Below are positions 46,459 to 56,851 of a stretch of 64,000 nucleotides of DNA, piece after piece. The translations under genes and the position numbers were made by a program. The stretch spans positions 143,075-207,074 of the forward strand of contig NZ_JAGPXL010000012.1 in assembly GCF_018070565.1 (NCBI RefSeq), given 5' to 3'. Numbering within the stretch: the stretch's first letter is position 1; each line of letters begins with the position of its first letter. The DNA is from Streptomyces sp. B93. GTDB taxonomy: Bacteria > Actinomycetota > Actinomycetes > Streptomycetales > Streptomycetaceae. The notes beneath the pieces are model-generated. The model saw nothing but the letters and a program-made list of their open reading frames with translations, searched no databases and was not told where the DNA came from.

Positions 46459-46889
46459 CGTACACGACCTCAGCGCACGCGGTACGCGGCGGCCTGCTGG
46501 CGGCGGCCGCCCTCCTCACCCTCTCCGCGGTCCCGGCCCACGCCACCGCCCGCGACCACCCCGCCGGTGACTGGCTGCACCTGACGCTGAGCACGGGCGA
46601 CACCCAGTCGGGCGCCACCCACGGCACCCTCCTCCTCTGCGACCCGCCCCGGGGCCACGCCCGCGCCACCGAGGCCTGCGACCAGCTCACCACCGCCAAC
46701 GGCGACATCGACCGCATCCCCCTGCGGGACGGCTACTGCGCGATGGTCTACGCACCGGTGACCGCGCGGGCACGCGGGCAGTGGGACGGACGGCCGGTGG
46801 ACTACCGGCGGACGTTCTCGAACAGGTGCGAGTTGGGGGCGCGTACGGGGGCGGTGTTCGCGTTGGACGAGGCCCCGGCGTCCGCGTAA
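46455..46889 (+). CDS. Secreted subtilisin-inhibitor-like (SSI family) protein
   Basis: A 144-residue exported proteinase inhibitor of the Streptomyces subtilisin inhibitor family. The signal peptide is MTYTTSAHAVRGGLLAAAALL followed by an Ala-x-Ala site near PAHATA. The mature domain has four Cys (LLLCDPP, TEACDQL, DGYCAMVY, SNRCELG) in the SSI two-disulfide pattern. The reactive site is in CAMVYAPV, with Met at P1 and Val at P1', as in classical SSI. YRRTFSNRCELGARTGAVFAL is the family C-terminus. Its ATG overlaps the stop of the upstream carboxypeptidase by four bases. Targets are likely subtilisin- or chymotrypsin-like extracellular proteases, possibly the S8 protease 12 kb away. Confidence 0.92.
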   Translation: MTYTTSAHAVRGGLLAAAALLTLSAVPAHATARDHPAGDWLHLTLSTGDTQSGATHGTLLLCDPPRGHARATEACDQLTTANGDIDRIPLRDGYCAMVYAPVTARARGQWDGRPVDYRRTFSNRCELGARTGAVFALDEAPASA

Positions 46890-46921
46890 CCGCCTCTCCC
46901 GCGTGCGCGGGCCCGCGTGGG

Positions 46922-48172
46922 CTATCCGGCCCGCTCCCGGGCCCGCAGGGCCGTCGTGACGACCGTGCGGGACTGGTGCTCGACCTGGTGATCCAACGGC
47001 ACCCAGCGCGCCTGGAACCGGTCCGCGAAGGCGTCGCTCCACGTGGTCACCAGCCGTTCGAGGCGCGGTGCCGCACGGTCCTCGGTGCGGCGCAGCGCCC
47101 GCAACAGCATCGACGCCGCCCGCAGCGGCAGCCGGCGCGCGAAGGCGTCCACGCTGCCGACGTAGGCGACCGAGTGCCCCGCGGGCGGCAGGTCCGTCCA
47201 GTCCGCGGCCAGCCCCGGCACCAGCTCCAGTGCCCACCGTGCCGCCCGCAGCAGCGGCCCGTCGGGGAGGTCCAGCCGGGCGCCGGTCTCGGCGAGCACC
47301 CGCTCCACCTCCCGGGCGTCCCGGCGCAGCCTGCGCGCCAGCTGCCGCAGCGCCACGGCCGGGGCGGGGTGCGGGGCGGCGTCGTTGACCAGGTCGCTCG
47401 CCCACATCGGCACCTCGACGACCGCGGTCAGCCCGCCGTAGCGGTGCACATGGAACCAGGTGCTGTGCCGCGCGTCGTCCGGCAGGCTCGGGTACGGCAC
47501 GCGCGAGTCCGCCGCGGGCATCACATGCACGCCCGGCCCCGACACCGGCCAGCCCGCCGCGTCCGAGGCGCCGGTCTCCACGGGGATGCGCAGCCGGGCC
47601 GCGGACCTGGCGAACGGCTCGGCGAGACCGGGCACGTCCTTGGTCAGCTGCACCCAGCTGCCCCCGAGGTCCGTGCCGTGCAGGGTCACCTGGAGGTAGG
47701 GGCGCAGCTCGTCGATGAGGCCGGTCAGGGTGCGCGTCTCGGGCGGCAGCCGGTCCGGCGGCAGCACGGACGGCGACCACTCGGGCTGCTCGGCGCTGAC
47801 GGGGCGGTAGAAGCCGAGGTGGTAGTCGAGCAGGCTGCGGGGCGCGGGGGTCCGGTGCAGGCTCGCCCCGTCGGGGTCGGCGCACAGCAGGAAGTGCCAG
47901 GACGTCCCGGTGCGCAGGCCCCGCTCGTACAGGACGCGTTCGGCCAGCGACAGAAGGGTGGACCCGCCGGTCGGCTCGTTGGCGTGGGCGCCCGCGACGA
48001 CGAGTACGGCACGCCGGGCGCGGCCCACCGACAGCAGGTGCAGGGGTCTGCCCGCGCGGGACGCGCCGACCTGTCTGAAGGCGCAGAGCCCCGGCTGCTG
48101 AGCGGCCAACATGCGGGCGGACGCGACGAGTCGTGGAACGCTGGGATAGCGCGGCTCCGGCAGAAGACTCAC
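46922..48172 (-). CDS. M14-family zinc carboxypeptidase (paralogue of the gene at 45.1 kb)
   Basis: A 416-residue M14 peptidase homologous throughout to the convergent gene ending at 46458. Zinc ligands are in GAHANEPTGG and VTLHGTDLGG; the catalytic Glu is in AVVEVPMWA. The end WVPLDHQVEHQSRTVV matches WIPVPHQVEYQARVVL of the paralogue. GTG 48172 (VSLLPEPRYPSV) matches where the paralogue begins; an upstream GTG at 48298 would add an unrelated Arg/Gly-rich 42 residues. There is no signal peptide. The two genes face each other with the SSI inhibitor gene between, suggesting an inverted duplication. Confidence 0.88.
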   Translation of the reverse strand: MSLLPEPRYPSVPRLVASARMLAAQQPGLCAFRQVGASRAGRPLHLLSVGRARRAVLVVAGAHANEPTGGSTLLSLAERVLYERGLRTGTSWHFLLCADPDGASLHRTPAPRSLLDYHLGFYRPVSAEQPEWSPSVLPPDRLPPETRTLTGLIDELRPYLQVTLHGTDLGGSWVQLTKDVPGLAEPFARSAARLRIPVETGASDAAGWPVSGPGVHVMPAADSRVPYPSLPDDARHSTWFHVHRYGGLTAVVEVPMWASDLVNDAAPHPAPAVALRQLARRLRRDAREVERVLAETGARLDLPDGPLLRAARWALELVPGLAADWTDLPPAGHSVAYVGSVDAFARRLPLRAASMLLRALRRTEDRAAPRLERLVTTWSDAFADRFQARWVPLDHQVEHQSRTVVTTALRARERAG

Positions 48173-48341
48173 CCCCGACTGGTCCACCCGGCTTCGCACC
48201 CGCAGTACCCCACGCCCACCGAACCCTGTCAAGAACGCGCCGGGGAGCCTCCCCGGGGCGCCCGGAGTCGCAACCAGCGCCTCGAAGAGGGCGCACACGT
48301 CTCACACGCCCACGGCCGCACGAGCACCCGTGCGTACGGCG

Positions 48342-48394
48342 CGGACCCGCCTCGCCCTCGCGTCGGACCCGCCTCGCCCTCGCGTCGGACCCGC
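48342..48394. repeat. 22-bp tandem duplication upstream of the second carboxypeptidase gene
   Basis: Two perfect 22-bp copies beginning GGACCCGCCTCGCCC (48342-48363 and 48364-48385) are followed by a partial third copy (GGACCCGCC). The tract lies between the treY stop (48400) and the carboxypeptidase start, and may separate the two minus-strand units. Confidence 0.85.
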
Positions 48395-48399
48395 CCCGG

Positions 48400-50760
48400 T
48401 CAGGCGCCCTCCGCCCCGCTCCGTTCCAGCAGCACCACCGGCAGCCTCTCGAAGAGGTCCTCCACGCGTGCGTGCCCGCTGAATTCGCGTCCGGGGGTCA
48501 GGACGTCCGTCCACCGGCCCGGCGGCAGCGCCAACCGTGTGCCGCCCCAGCCGCCCGCCTCCGCCAGCCGCAGGGACAGCCGGGTGACGGCCGTCAGGAC
48601 CTCGCCGGAGCGCACGAAGGCCAGGCAGTGCGCCGCCGCGGTGCCCTCGGCGGGGAGGGGGACGTACGTCGCCGCGTCGCCGAAGACCTCCGGCCGCCGC
48701 CCGCGCAGCTCCAGCGCGGCGGCCGTCAGCGCCCCCTTGTCGCCGGAGTCGCCCGGCGGGAAGGCGACCGGGCGCCGGTTGTCCGGGTCGACCAGCGCCC
48801 GGTACTCGCCCTCCGTGCCCTGGTAGAGGTCGGGCACCCCCGGCATGGTCAGCTGGACCAGGGCGGTGCCCAGCACGTTGGCCCGGATGTGCGGCGCGAG
48901 GGCCTCCCGCAGGGCGGCCACGCGGGCGCCGGGCGGACCGCAGGGCCCCGCCGCGACGAACGCGGCCACCGCGTCCTCGTACGGCGGCTCCTGCTCGGTC
49001 CAGCTGGTGAACAGCCCCGCCTCCCGGACATGCTTCAGCAGCGCCCCCCGCACCCGCTCCGGCGCCGCCGGGCCCAGCCCGAACACCGTCTGCCAGGCCG
49101 CCCACGCGAGCTGCGCGTCCGGCACGCCGTCACCCGTGCGGGTCACCTCCGCGAGCACGTCCGCCCACCGCTCGGGGCACTCCGTCAGCACGGCCAGGGC
49201 GGCCCGGACGTCCGCGCTGCGCTTGGTGTCGTGGGTGGTGACGACCGTCCCGGTGACCGGCCAGTCGCGCTGCACGCGCGCGCAGTAGGCGTGGAACTCC
49301 TCCGGCGAGACGGCGGGCCGCCCCGGGTTCCCGCCCACCTCCGTCGCCGACAGCAGCGGCACGTACCGGTAGAACGCCGTGTCCTCCACGGACTTCGCCC
49401 GCAGCGCCGACGCGGTCTGCGCGAACCGCGTCCGGAACTCCACCTGCGCCGGACCGTCCCCGTACCGCCCCAGCAGCAGCCCGCGCACCACGTCCACCGC
49501 CCCGGCCTCCTCGGGCACCACGAACGCCAGCCGCGCCTCGGCCGCCGCCTCCTCGGTGAGGACGGCCGCCGCGTCGACGGACGTGTACGGCCGGTACACC
49601 TCGAGGCGGACCAGCAGCTCCCGCAGTGCCGCGTGCAGCGTCCACGGCGCCCGGTCCCGCAGCGCCGGGTCGGGCGAGGTGGCGCACAGCCTGCTCGCCA
49701 CCCGCGTCAGCCGGTCCACCTCGGCGGCCAGCTCGTGCTCCAGCACCCGGTACGCGGCCCGCCGCACCGTCGCCTCCCAGTGCCCGCCCCGGTCCGTCTG
49801 CGGGGCCGCGAAGCGCCGGTACTGGCCGAGGAGTTCCCCGGCGCCCGCGGGGTCCGTGAACAGCCCGTCGACGTGCCGCAGGGCGTCGTAGCCGGTGGTG
49901 CCCGCGACGGGCCAGGCGGCGGGCAGCCGCTCCCCGTCGGAGAGGATCTTCTCCACGACCGTCCAGCGCCCCCCGGTCGCCTCGTGCAGCCTCAGCAGGT
50001 ACGCGTCGGGGTCGGCGAGCCCGTCGGGGTGGTCGATCCGCAGCCCGTCGACGACGCCCTCGCGCAGCAGCTGGAGGATCTTGCCGTGGGTGGCGTCGAA
50101 GACCTCCGGGTCCTCCACCCGCACCCCGATCAGCTCGGAGATGCTGAAGAACCGCCGGTAGTTCAGCTCCGTACGGGCCAGCCGCCACCACACCGGCCGG
50201 TACCACTGCGCGTCCAGCAGCTGCGGCAGCGGCAGGTCCTCGGTGCCCTCGCGCAGCGGGAAGGCGTGGTCGTGGTAGCGCAGCACGCCCCCGTCGACGT
50301 GCAGGGCGCCGATCTCCTCGCCGAGCGGCCCGCCGAGCACCGGCAGCAGCAGCTGCCCGCCCTGCGCCTCCCAGTCGATGTCGAACCAGCGCGCGTACGG
50401 CGACTTCGGGCCCTCCCGCAGCACCTCCCACAGGGCCCGGTTGTGGCGCGGGGCCATCGCCATGTGGTTGGGCACGATGTCCACCACGAGACCGAGTCCG
50501 TGCTCCCGCGCGGTGGCCGCCAGCGCCCGCAGCCCGTCCTCGCCGCCCAGCTCCTCCCGCACGCGCGCGTGGTCGACGACGTCATAGCCGTGCGCCGACC
50601 CCGGCACGGCCTCCAGGACGGGCGACAGATGCAGGTGCGACACGCCGAGCGAGGCGAGGTAGGGCACGGCCGCCGCGGCTGCCGTGAACGGGAACTCCGG
50701 CTGGAGCTGGAGCCGGTAGGTGGCCGTGGGCACCGCGGGGTCAGGTCGCTCAGGTGTCAT
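48400..50760 (-). CDS. treY: Malto-oligosyltrehalose synthase
   Basis: A 786-residue GH13 enzyme that isomerises the reducing-end alpha-1,4 bond of maltodextrins to the alpha,alpha-1,1 bond of maltooligosyl-trehalose, first step of the TreY-TreZ route. The N-terminal TATYRLQLQPEFPFTAAAAAVPYLASLGVSHLHLSPVLEA is diagnostic. GYDVVDHARVREELGG, DIVPNHMAMAP, GLRIDHPDGLADPDAYL (nucleophile), WTVVEKIL (acid/base) and VTTHDTKRSADVRAAL follow. Its length is near the family norm. It lies 88 bp downstream of glgX on the same strand and probably forms a glycogen-to-trehalose unit with it; treZ is separate at 42.5-44.2 kb. Confidence 0.96.
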   Translation of the reverse strand: MTPERPDPAVPTATYRLQLQPEFPFTAAAAAVPYLASLGVSHLHLSPVLEAVPGSAHGYDVVDHARVREELGGEDGLRALAATAREHGLGLVVDIVPNHMAMAPRHNRALWEVLREGPKSPYARWFDIDWEAQGGQLLLPVLGGPLGEEIGALHVDGGVLRYHDHAFPLREGTEDLPLPQLLDAQWYRPVWWRLARTELNYRRFFSISELIGVRVEDPEVFDATHGKILQLLREGVVDGLRIDHPDGLADPDAYLLRLHEATGGRWTVVEKILSDGERLPAAWPVAGTTGYDALRHVDGLFTDPAGAGELLGQYRRFAAPQTDRGGHWEATVRRAAYRVLEHELAAEVDRLTRVASRLCATSPDPALRDRAPWTLHAALRELLVRLEVYRPYTSVDAAAVLTEEAAAEARLAFVVPEEAGAVDVVRGLLLGRYGDGPAQVEFRTRFAQTASALRAKSVEDTAFYRYVPLLSATEVGGNPGRPAVSPEEFHAYCARVQRDWPVTGTVVTTHDTKRSADVRAALAVLTECPERWADVLAEVTRTGDGVPDAQLAWAAWQTVFGLGPAAPERVRGALLKHVREAGLFTSWTEQEPPYEDAVAAFVAAGPCGPPGARVAALREALAPHIRANVLGTALVQLTMPGVPDLYQGTEGEYRALVDPDNRRPVAFPPGDSGDKGALTAAALELRGRRPEVFGDAATYVPLPAEGTAAAHCLAFVRSGEVLTAVTRLSLRLAEAGGWGGTRLALPPGRWTDVLTPGREFSGHARVEDLFERLPVVLLERSGAEGA

Positions 50761-50848
50761 GGTGAGCTACGTACCCGCCCCGCCGCCTTTCGTGTCACCG
50801 GTCCGGAGATCACCCCCTCCAACCCCCTCCACTGGCCCACGCGCGCGC

Positions 50849-52993
<2,145 letters not shown>

Positions 52994-53174
52994 GGATACG
53001 ACTCTTCCAGGTGTCCCGCGCCGCTGGGGGCGCCTTGACCCCGAGTCTCCCCCAAAGTGACGGAACCACCCCTGCCCCGCACCCCTCTTACGAGTCGACC
53101 AGTGCATACGCCGTATGCCGAACCAGTGGGGCAAACACGTACTCCCGGCAGACCAGGGGGAGTAGGGGGAAGAT

Positions 53175-54002
53175 GTGCGCACAGCAGTGCACCGCCATCT
53201 CGGGAAATTAGTCGCCGGTGCGGCCATCGCGGTGGCCGCGACCGCCGTGATGATCGGCGTCACCCTGCCGAGCACGGCGGGCGCCGACGACGCCACAGGG
53301 GACGTGGCGGCCGGACAGGCCGCCCGGGGAGAAGGGGGCCGGCAAGGGCAGGACGGCACGGCGGAGGTCCCGCCGGCTGTCGTGAAGGAGGCACCTCACG
53401 AGGGCGAGGAGGGCACCGGCGATGACCCGCTGACCGACGACGAGACCGAGCGGGTCGTACGGCTCGCCCTGAACCCCGCGCTCCGCTCCTCGGCCGAGGA
53501 CGTCGACGGGGACCGGGGCCCGCAGCGCCTCGGCGTCGAACTCGCCGAACCGGAACCGGGCGAACTGGACGACCCGTCCGCGCCCCGGCGCGCCGACGTC
53601 ACGTTCTACGACTACGCCGCCGACAGCCTCGTCACCCGCACCGTCAACCTCGACACGGGCGAGGTCGAGCGGACCGCCACCCAGCGGGGCGTACAGCCAC
53701 CCCCGACGCGCGCGGAGAGCGCCGAGGCCGCCCGGCTGCTGATCGCCGACCCGCTCGGCGCGGGCCTGCGCTCGGACTACGAGGACGCCACGGGCAAGAA
53801 ACTCACCTCACCGGACCAGCTCCTGCTCAACAGCATGGTCTACCGGGCCGTACCGGGCGCCCAGCCCGCCGTGCTCGACGACTGCGGAGCACACCGCTGT
53901 GTGCGGCTGTTCCCGAAGGTGAAGAACGGCCCGTGGATCGACGCCCGGGACTTCGTCATAGACCTGAGCACCGGTGAGGTCGGCAGGCTGGGCCGCGACT
54001 GA
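53175..54002 (+). CDS. Secreted protein resembling the N2/N3 domains of copper amine oxidase
   Basis: A 275-residue exported protein. The signal peptide (KLVAGAAIAVAATAVMIGVT) is followed by an acidic, Gly-rich spacer (to about residue 85). The folded part has DPLTDDETERVVRLAL, LGVELAEPEPGEL, RRADVTFYDYAADSLVTRTVNLDTGEVE, QRGVQPPPTRAESAEAARLLIADPLGAG. This order matches the small N2 and N3 domains of copper amine oxidases (strand with VEL-EP, DY-----VNL-TGEV, GVQP). The catalytic domain itself is encoded by the next gene, 59 bp downstream. I infer that the two products act together; the protein could also be an independent secreted factor. Confidence 0.7.
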   Translation: MRTAVHRHLGKLVAGAAIAVAATAVMIGVTLPSTAGADDATGDVAAGQAARGEGGRQGQDGTAEVPPAVVKEAPHEGEEGTGDDPLTDDETERVVRLALNPALRSSAEDVDGDRGPQRLGVELAEPEPGELDDPSAPRRADVTFYDYAADSLVTRTVNLDTGEVERTATQRGVQPPPTRAESAEAARLLIADPLGAGLRSDYEDATGKKLTSPDQLLLNSMVYRAVPGAQPAVLDDCGAHRCVRLFPKVKNGPWIDARDFVIDLSTGEVGRLGRD

Positions 54003-54061
54003 CCGGCCCGGCCTCACCCAGTCCAGTTTTCCAACCAACTCCTCATGGGAGTCACCTCGTC

Positions 54062-55378
54062 ATGCCCGTGAACCACACCACCAGCCGTACGCACGCGCGG
54101 ACGGCGGCCCTCACGCTCGCCGTGGCCGCCCTGACCGCGGGTGCCGCCACCGGCGCCGGACCGGCCAGCGCCCGCCCCGCGGCGGCGCCCGCGGCCGCGG
54201 CCGAGTGCAGCGACGCCTACCGCATCGAACAGAAGCTCAGCACCGGCACCACCTGGCGCATGTGCTGGCGCTACCACAAGGACGCCGGACTCGTCCTCAA
54301 CCACATCTCCTACCAGCCGCCCGGCGAGCCCAGCCCCATCAAGGTGCTCTCCAGCGCCAGACTCGGCCAGATCCACGTGCCCTACGACGACGGCAGGAAC
54401 GAGTACCAGGACCTCACCCAGGCGGGCTTCGCCCAGGGCCTGATGAACCTCAAGCCCGGCGAATGCCCCGGCGGCACTCTCAGGACGGTCAAGGTCCCCA
54501 ACTCCTGGGACCCCGACCGCCCCACCGTCAACGGCCTGTGCACCACCACCCGGGCGCGTGGCCACGCCTACCGCATGCAGGGCGAGAGGGCGAACAAGGT
54601 CTACCAGAAGCAGGGCAAGGACCTGCTCGTCTACACCGTCAACCAGGTCGGCTGGTACGAGTACATCTCGGAATGGCGCTTCCAGGACGACGGCACCATC
54701 ACCATGAACGTCGGCGCCACCGGCTCCCTCTCCCCGTTCGACTACGACGCCGGGGACGGCCGCGGCTGGCCTCTCGGCAAGGGCGCCAAGGACTACGCCA
54801 CCAGCCACAGCCACAACGTCTTCTGGCGCCTCAACTTCGCCCTCGACGGCTCCGCCAAGGGCCGCGTCGAACAGTACGACTCCAAGGTCAGCCCGCCCGC
54901 GAACGGCGACGGGGGACCCCGCAACACCACCACCCGCACCGACATCACCCAGGAACTCGCCGGTGACGCCAAGAACATGCGCTGGTGGCGGGTCGTCAGC
55001 GCCAAGGGCAAGAACGCGGACGGCCACCGCCGCTCGTACGAGATCGTGCCCGGCCCCTCCGCCAAGTACCCCGGCCGCGGCTACACCCGGCACGACGTGT
55101 ACTTCACCGAGTACAACAAGTGCGAACAGTTCGCCAGCGACAACCTCCCCGACTGCGGCGCCGGACACGGCAGGTCCGTCGACAAGTGGGTCGGCGGCCA
55201 GCAGCTCAAGCGCCCCGTGGTCTGGGTGAACATCGGCTACCACCACATAGCGCGTGACGAGGACCAGCAGCCCATGCCGGTCCACTGGCAGGGATTCTCG
55301 CTGGCCCCGCGCGACGTCACCGCCATGAACCCGCTCACACCCGAGCAGCTGGCCGACCAGAACGGCCACGTCGAATAA
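54062..55378 (+). CDS. Secreted copper amine oxidase catalytic-domain protein
   Basis: A 438-residue exported protein covering the catalytic domain of copper amine oxidases. The signal peptide ends near the Ala-rich residues at about 50. The catalytic-base block is ARLGQIHVPYDDG (VPYxD). The cofactor Tyr region is QVGWYEYISEWRFQDDGTI; the standard motif is N-Y-D/E-Y, so Asn is Trp here while the Tyr that would become topaquinone is kept. The Cu ligands are HSHNVFWRLNFALDG and GYHHIARDED. The C-terminal PMPVHWQGFSLAPRDVTAMNP matches the family. It is about 200 residues shorter than full enzymes because N2/N3-like domains are encoded upstream. It may oxidise primary amines outside the cell, if cofactor formation tolerates the change. 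Confidence 0.82.
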   Translation: MPVNHTTSRTHARTAALTLAVAALTAGAATGAGPASARPAAAPAAAAECSDAYRIEQKLSTGTTWRMCWRYHKDAGLVLNHISYQPPGEPSPIKVLSSARLGQIHVPYDDGRNEYQDLTQAGFAQGLMNLKPGECPGGTLRTVKVPNSWDPDRPTVNGLCTTTRARGHAYRMQGERANKVYQKQGKDLLVYTVNQVGWYEYISEWRFQDDGTITMNVGATGSLSPFDYDAGDGRGWPLGKGAKDYATSHSHNVFWRLNFALDGSAKGRVEQYDSKVSPPANGDGGPRNTTTRTDITQELAGDAKNMRWWRVVSAKGKNADGHRRSYEIVPGPSAKYPGRGYTRHDVYFTEYNKCEQFASDNLPDCGAGHGRSVDKWVGGQQLKRPVVWVNIGYHHIARDEDQQPMPVHWQGFSLAPRDVTAMNPLTPEQLADQNGHVE

Positions 55379-55491
55379 GGGCCGTTGGGAAACGACCCTG
55401 CCCATCCGGCTGCACCGCCGACCGCTCCCGGAGTACCCTTCCTTGATCGTTGGGACGGGGAGTTCCCGGGGGAGCGGAAGGCGGTGCGCGG

Positions 55492-56739
55492 GTGGGCTCG
55501 GGAGGCCTGGAGCTGCCCCCTGGTGACGAGGGTCACGAGGGGAACGCCAAAGACGCCCCGCTCGGCACGGTGTCCCTGGCCAGACCGATGGAGACGCACT
55601 CCATCGGCCCGGAACTGGACTGGGACGCCGACGCCTGGCACGAAGTGCGCACCCGCGCCCAGCGCGCGGGCCGGGCCTACATCTGGCTGAACCTCGTCGA
55701 ACAACGGCTCCGCGCGGTCGTCGCCGCCGTGCTGCGCCCCATCTACGAGCCCGTCCACGGCGACGACTGGGTGGTCGCCGCCGCCGGACCGGCCGGACAG
55801 GAGTGGGTGCAGCGCGCGGTCGCCGTACGCGAGGTCAGCCGCCGCAAGGGCTATCTGCTCGACCCGGCCGACGACAACGTCCTCAGCTTCCTCACCCTGC
55901 CCCAGCTGCGCGAGCTGATGGTGCAGCACTGGCCCTGCTTCGAGCCGTACGTCGACGACCGCCGCGACGTCGAACTCGCCCTGGACGAGCTGGAGGTCAG
56001 CCGCAACGTCGTCTCCCGCAACCGCGCCCTGTCCGAGGCCGTGCTGGCCCAGGCCGAACGCGCCTCGGCCAGACTCCTGGAGATCCTCGGCGCGGGCGGC
56101 GACGTACCGTCCGCGCGCCGTCTGCCGGTCGACGCCGTGGAGGACCTGGTCGGCGACCGGTACGCCGACGTCGTCGCAGTCCACCCGGACCGGGTCCGGC
56201 TGCTGCGCCAGTTCCCCGCCGAGGACATCTTCGGCGGCGCCCGCCGCATCGACGCTCTCGGCATCGGCCTCAACCTGCTCGTGCAGAACTTCTCCGGACG
56301 CCGCCTGGTCCGCCTGGCGGAAGCGGGCTGCCGGGTGCGCCTGCTGTTCCTGAACCCCGCCTCCAGCGCGGTGAAGCGCCGCGAACGCGAACTCGGCATC
56401 AAACGGGGCGAACTGAGCCGGGCCGTGGAGATGAACATCCTCCACATGCGCCGGGTGCGGGCCCGCCTCCGCGACCCCGACGCCTTCCAGATCCAGGTCT
56501 ACGACGAGACCCCGCGCTCCACCGCCTACCTGGTCGACGGCGACGGCTCCGACGGCATCGCGGTCGTGCAGTCCTATCTGCGCCGGTCGCGGGGGATGGA
56601 GGCGCCGGTGCTGGTGCTGCGCAACGGCAGCCGGGTGGTCAAGCCGGGAGACCCGGGCGACCCGGGAGAGACCGGCCTTTTCACCACCTACCGGGAGGAG
56701 TTCGAGGTCGCCTGGGCCGATTCACGGCCTGTGTCATGA
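55492..56739 (+). CDS. SAV2148-family HEPN-domain protein
   Basis: A 415-residue protein strongly conserved in Streptomyces. GTG 55492 gives the usual N-terminus SSGGLELPPGDEGHEGN-type (GSGGLELPPGDEGHEGNA here). The N-terminal 170 residues are helical and assigned in the family to a HEPN fold (RAGRAYIWLNLVEQRLRAVVAAVLRPIYEPVHGDDWVVAAAGPAGQEW). The C-terminal half (DALGIGLNLLVQNFSGRRLVRLAEAGCRVRLLFLNPASSAVKRRERELG) resembles a phospholipase-D-like regulatory domain. Many HEPN proteins are RNases or toxins, but the R-x4-6-H catalytic signature is not evident here. Function is unknown. The exonuclease gene follows 112 bp downstream. Confidence 0.85.
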   Translation: MGSGGLELPPGDEGHEGNAKDAPLGTVSLARPMETHSIGPELDWDADAWHEVRTRAQRAGRAYIWLNLVEQRLRAVVAAVLRPIYEPVHGDDWVVAAAGPAGQEWVQRAVAVREVSRRKGYLLDPADDNVLSFLTLPQLRELMVQHWPCFEPYVDDRRDVELALDELEVSRNVVSRNRALSEAVLAQAERASARLLEILGAGGDVPSARRLPVDAVEDLVGDRYADVVAVHPDRVRLLRQFPAEDIFGGARRIDALGIGLNLLVQNFSGRRLVRLAEAGCRVRLLFLNPASSAVKRRERELGIKRGELSRAVEMNILHMRRVRARLRDPDAFQIQVYDETPRSTAYLVDGDGSDGIAVVQSYLRRSRGMEAPVLVLRNGSRVVKPGDPGDPGETGLFTTYREEFEVAWADSRPVS

Positions 56740-56851
56740 AATGCCACCGACTCTTCCCGGAGGCAGATCGGAAGCCGATCCTCCGATTGTCAGTGGCGCA
56801 TGCGAAGGTGGAGATCACTGGGGGAGAGCACCACCAAGAAGGGGGGCCGCC

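Noticed and set aside
48172..48298. N-terminal extension of the second carboxypeptidase from GTG 48298
   Set aside because: The extra 42 residues are not matched in the paralogue and look like non-coding GC-rich sequence.
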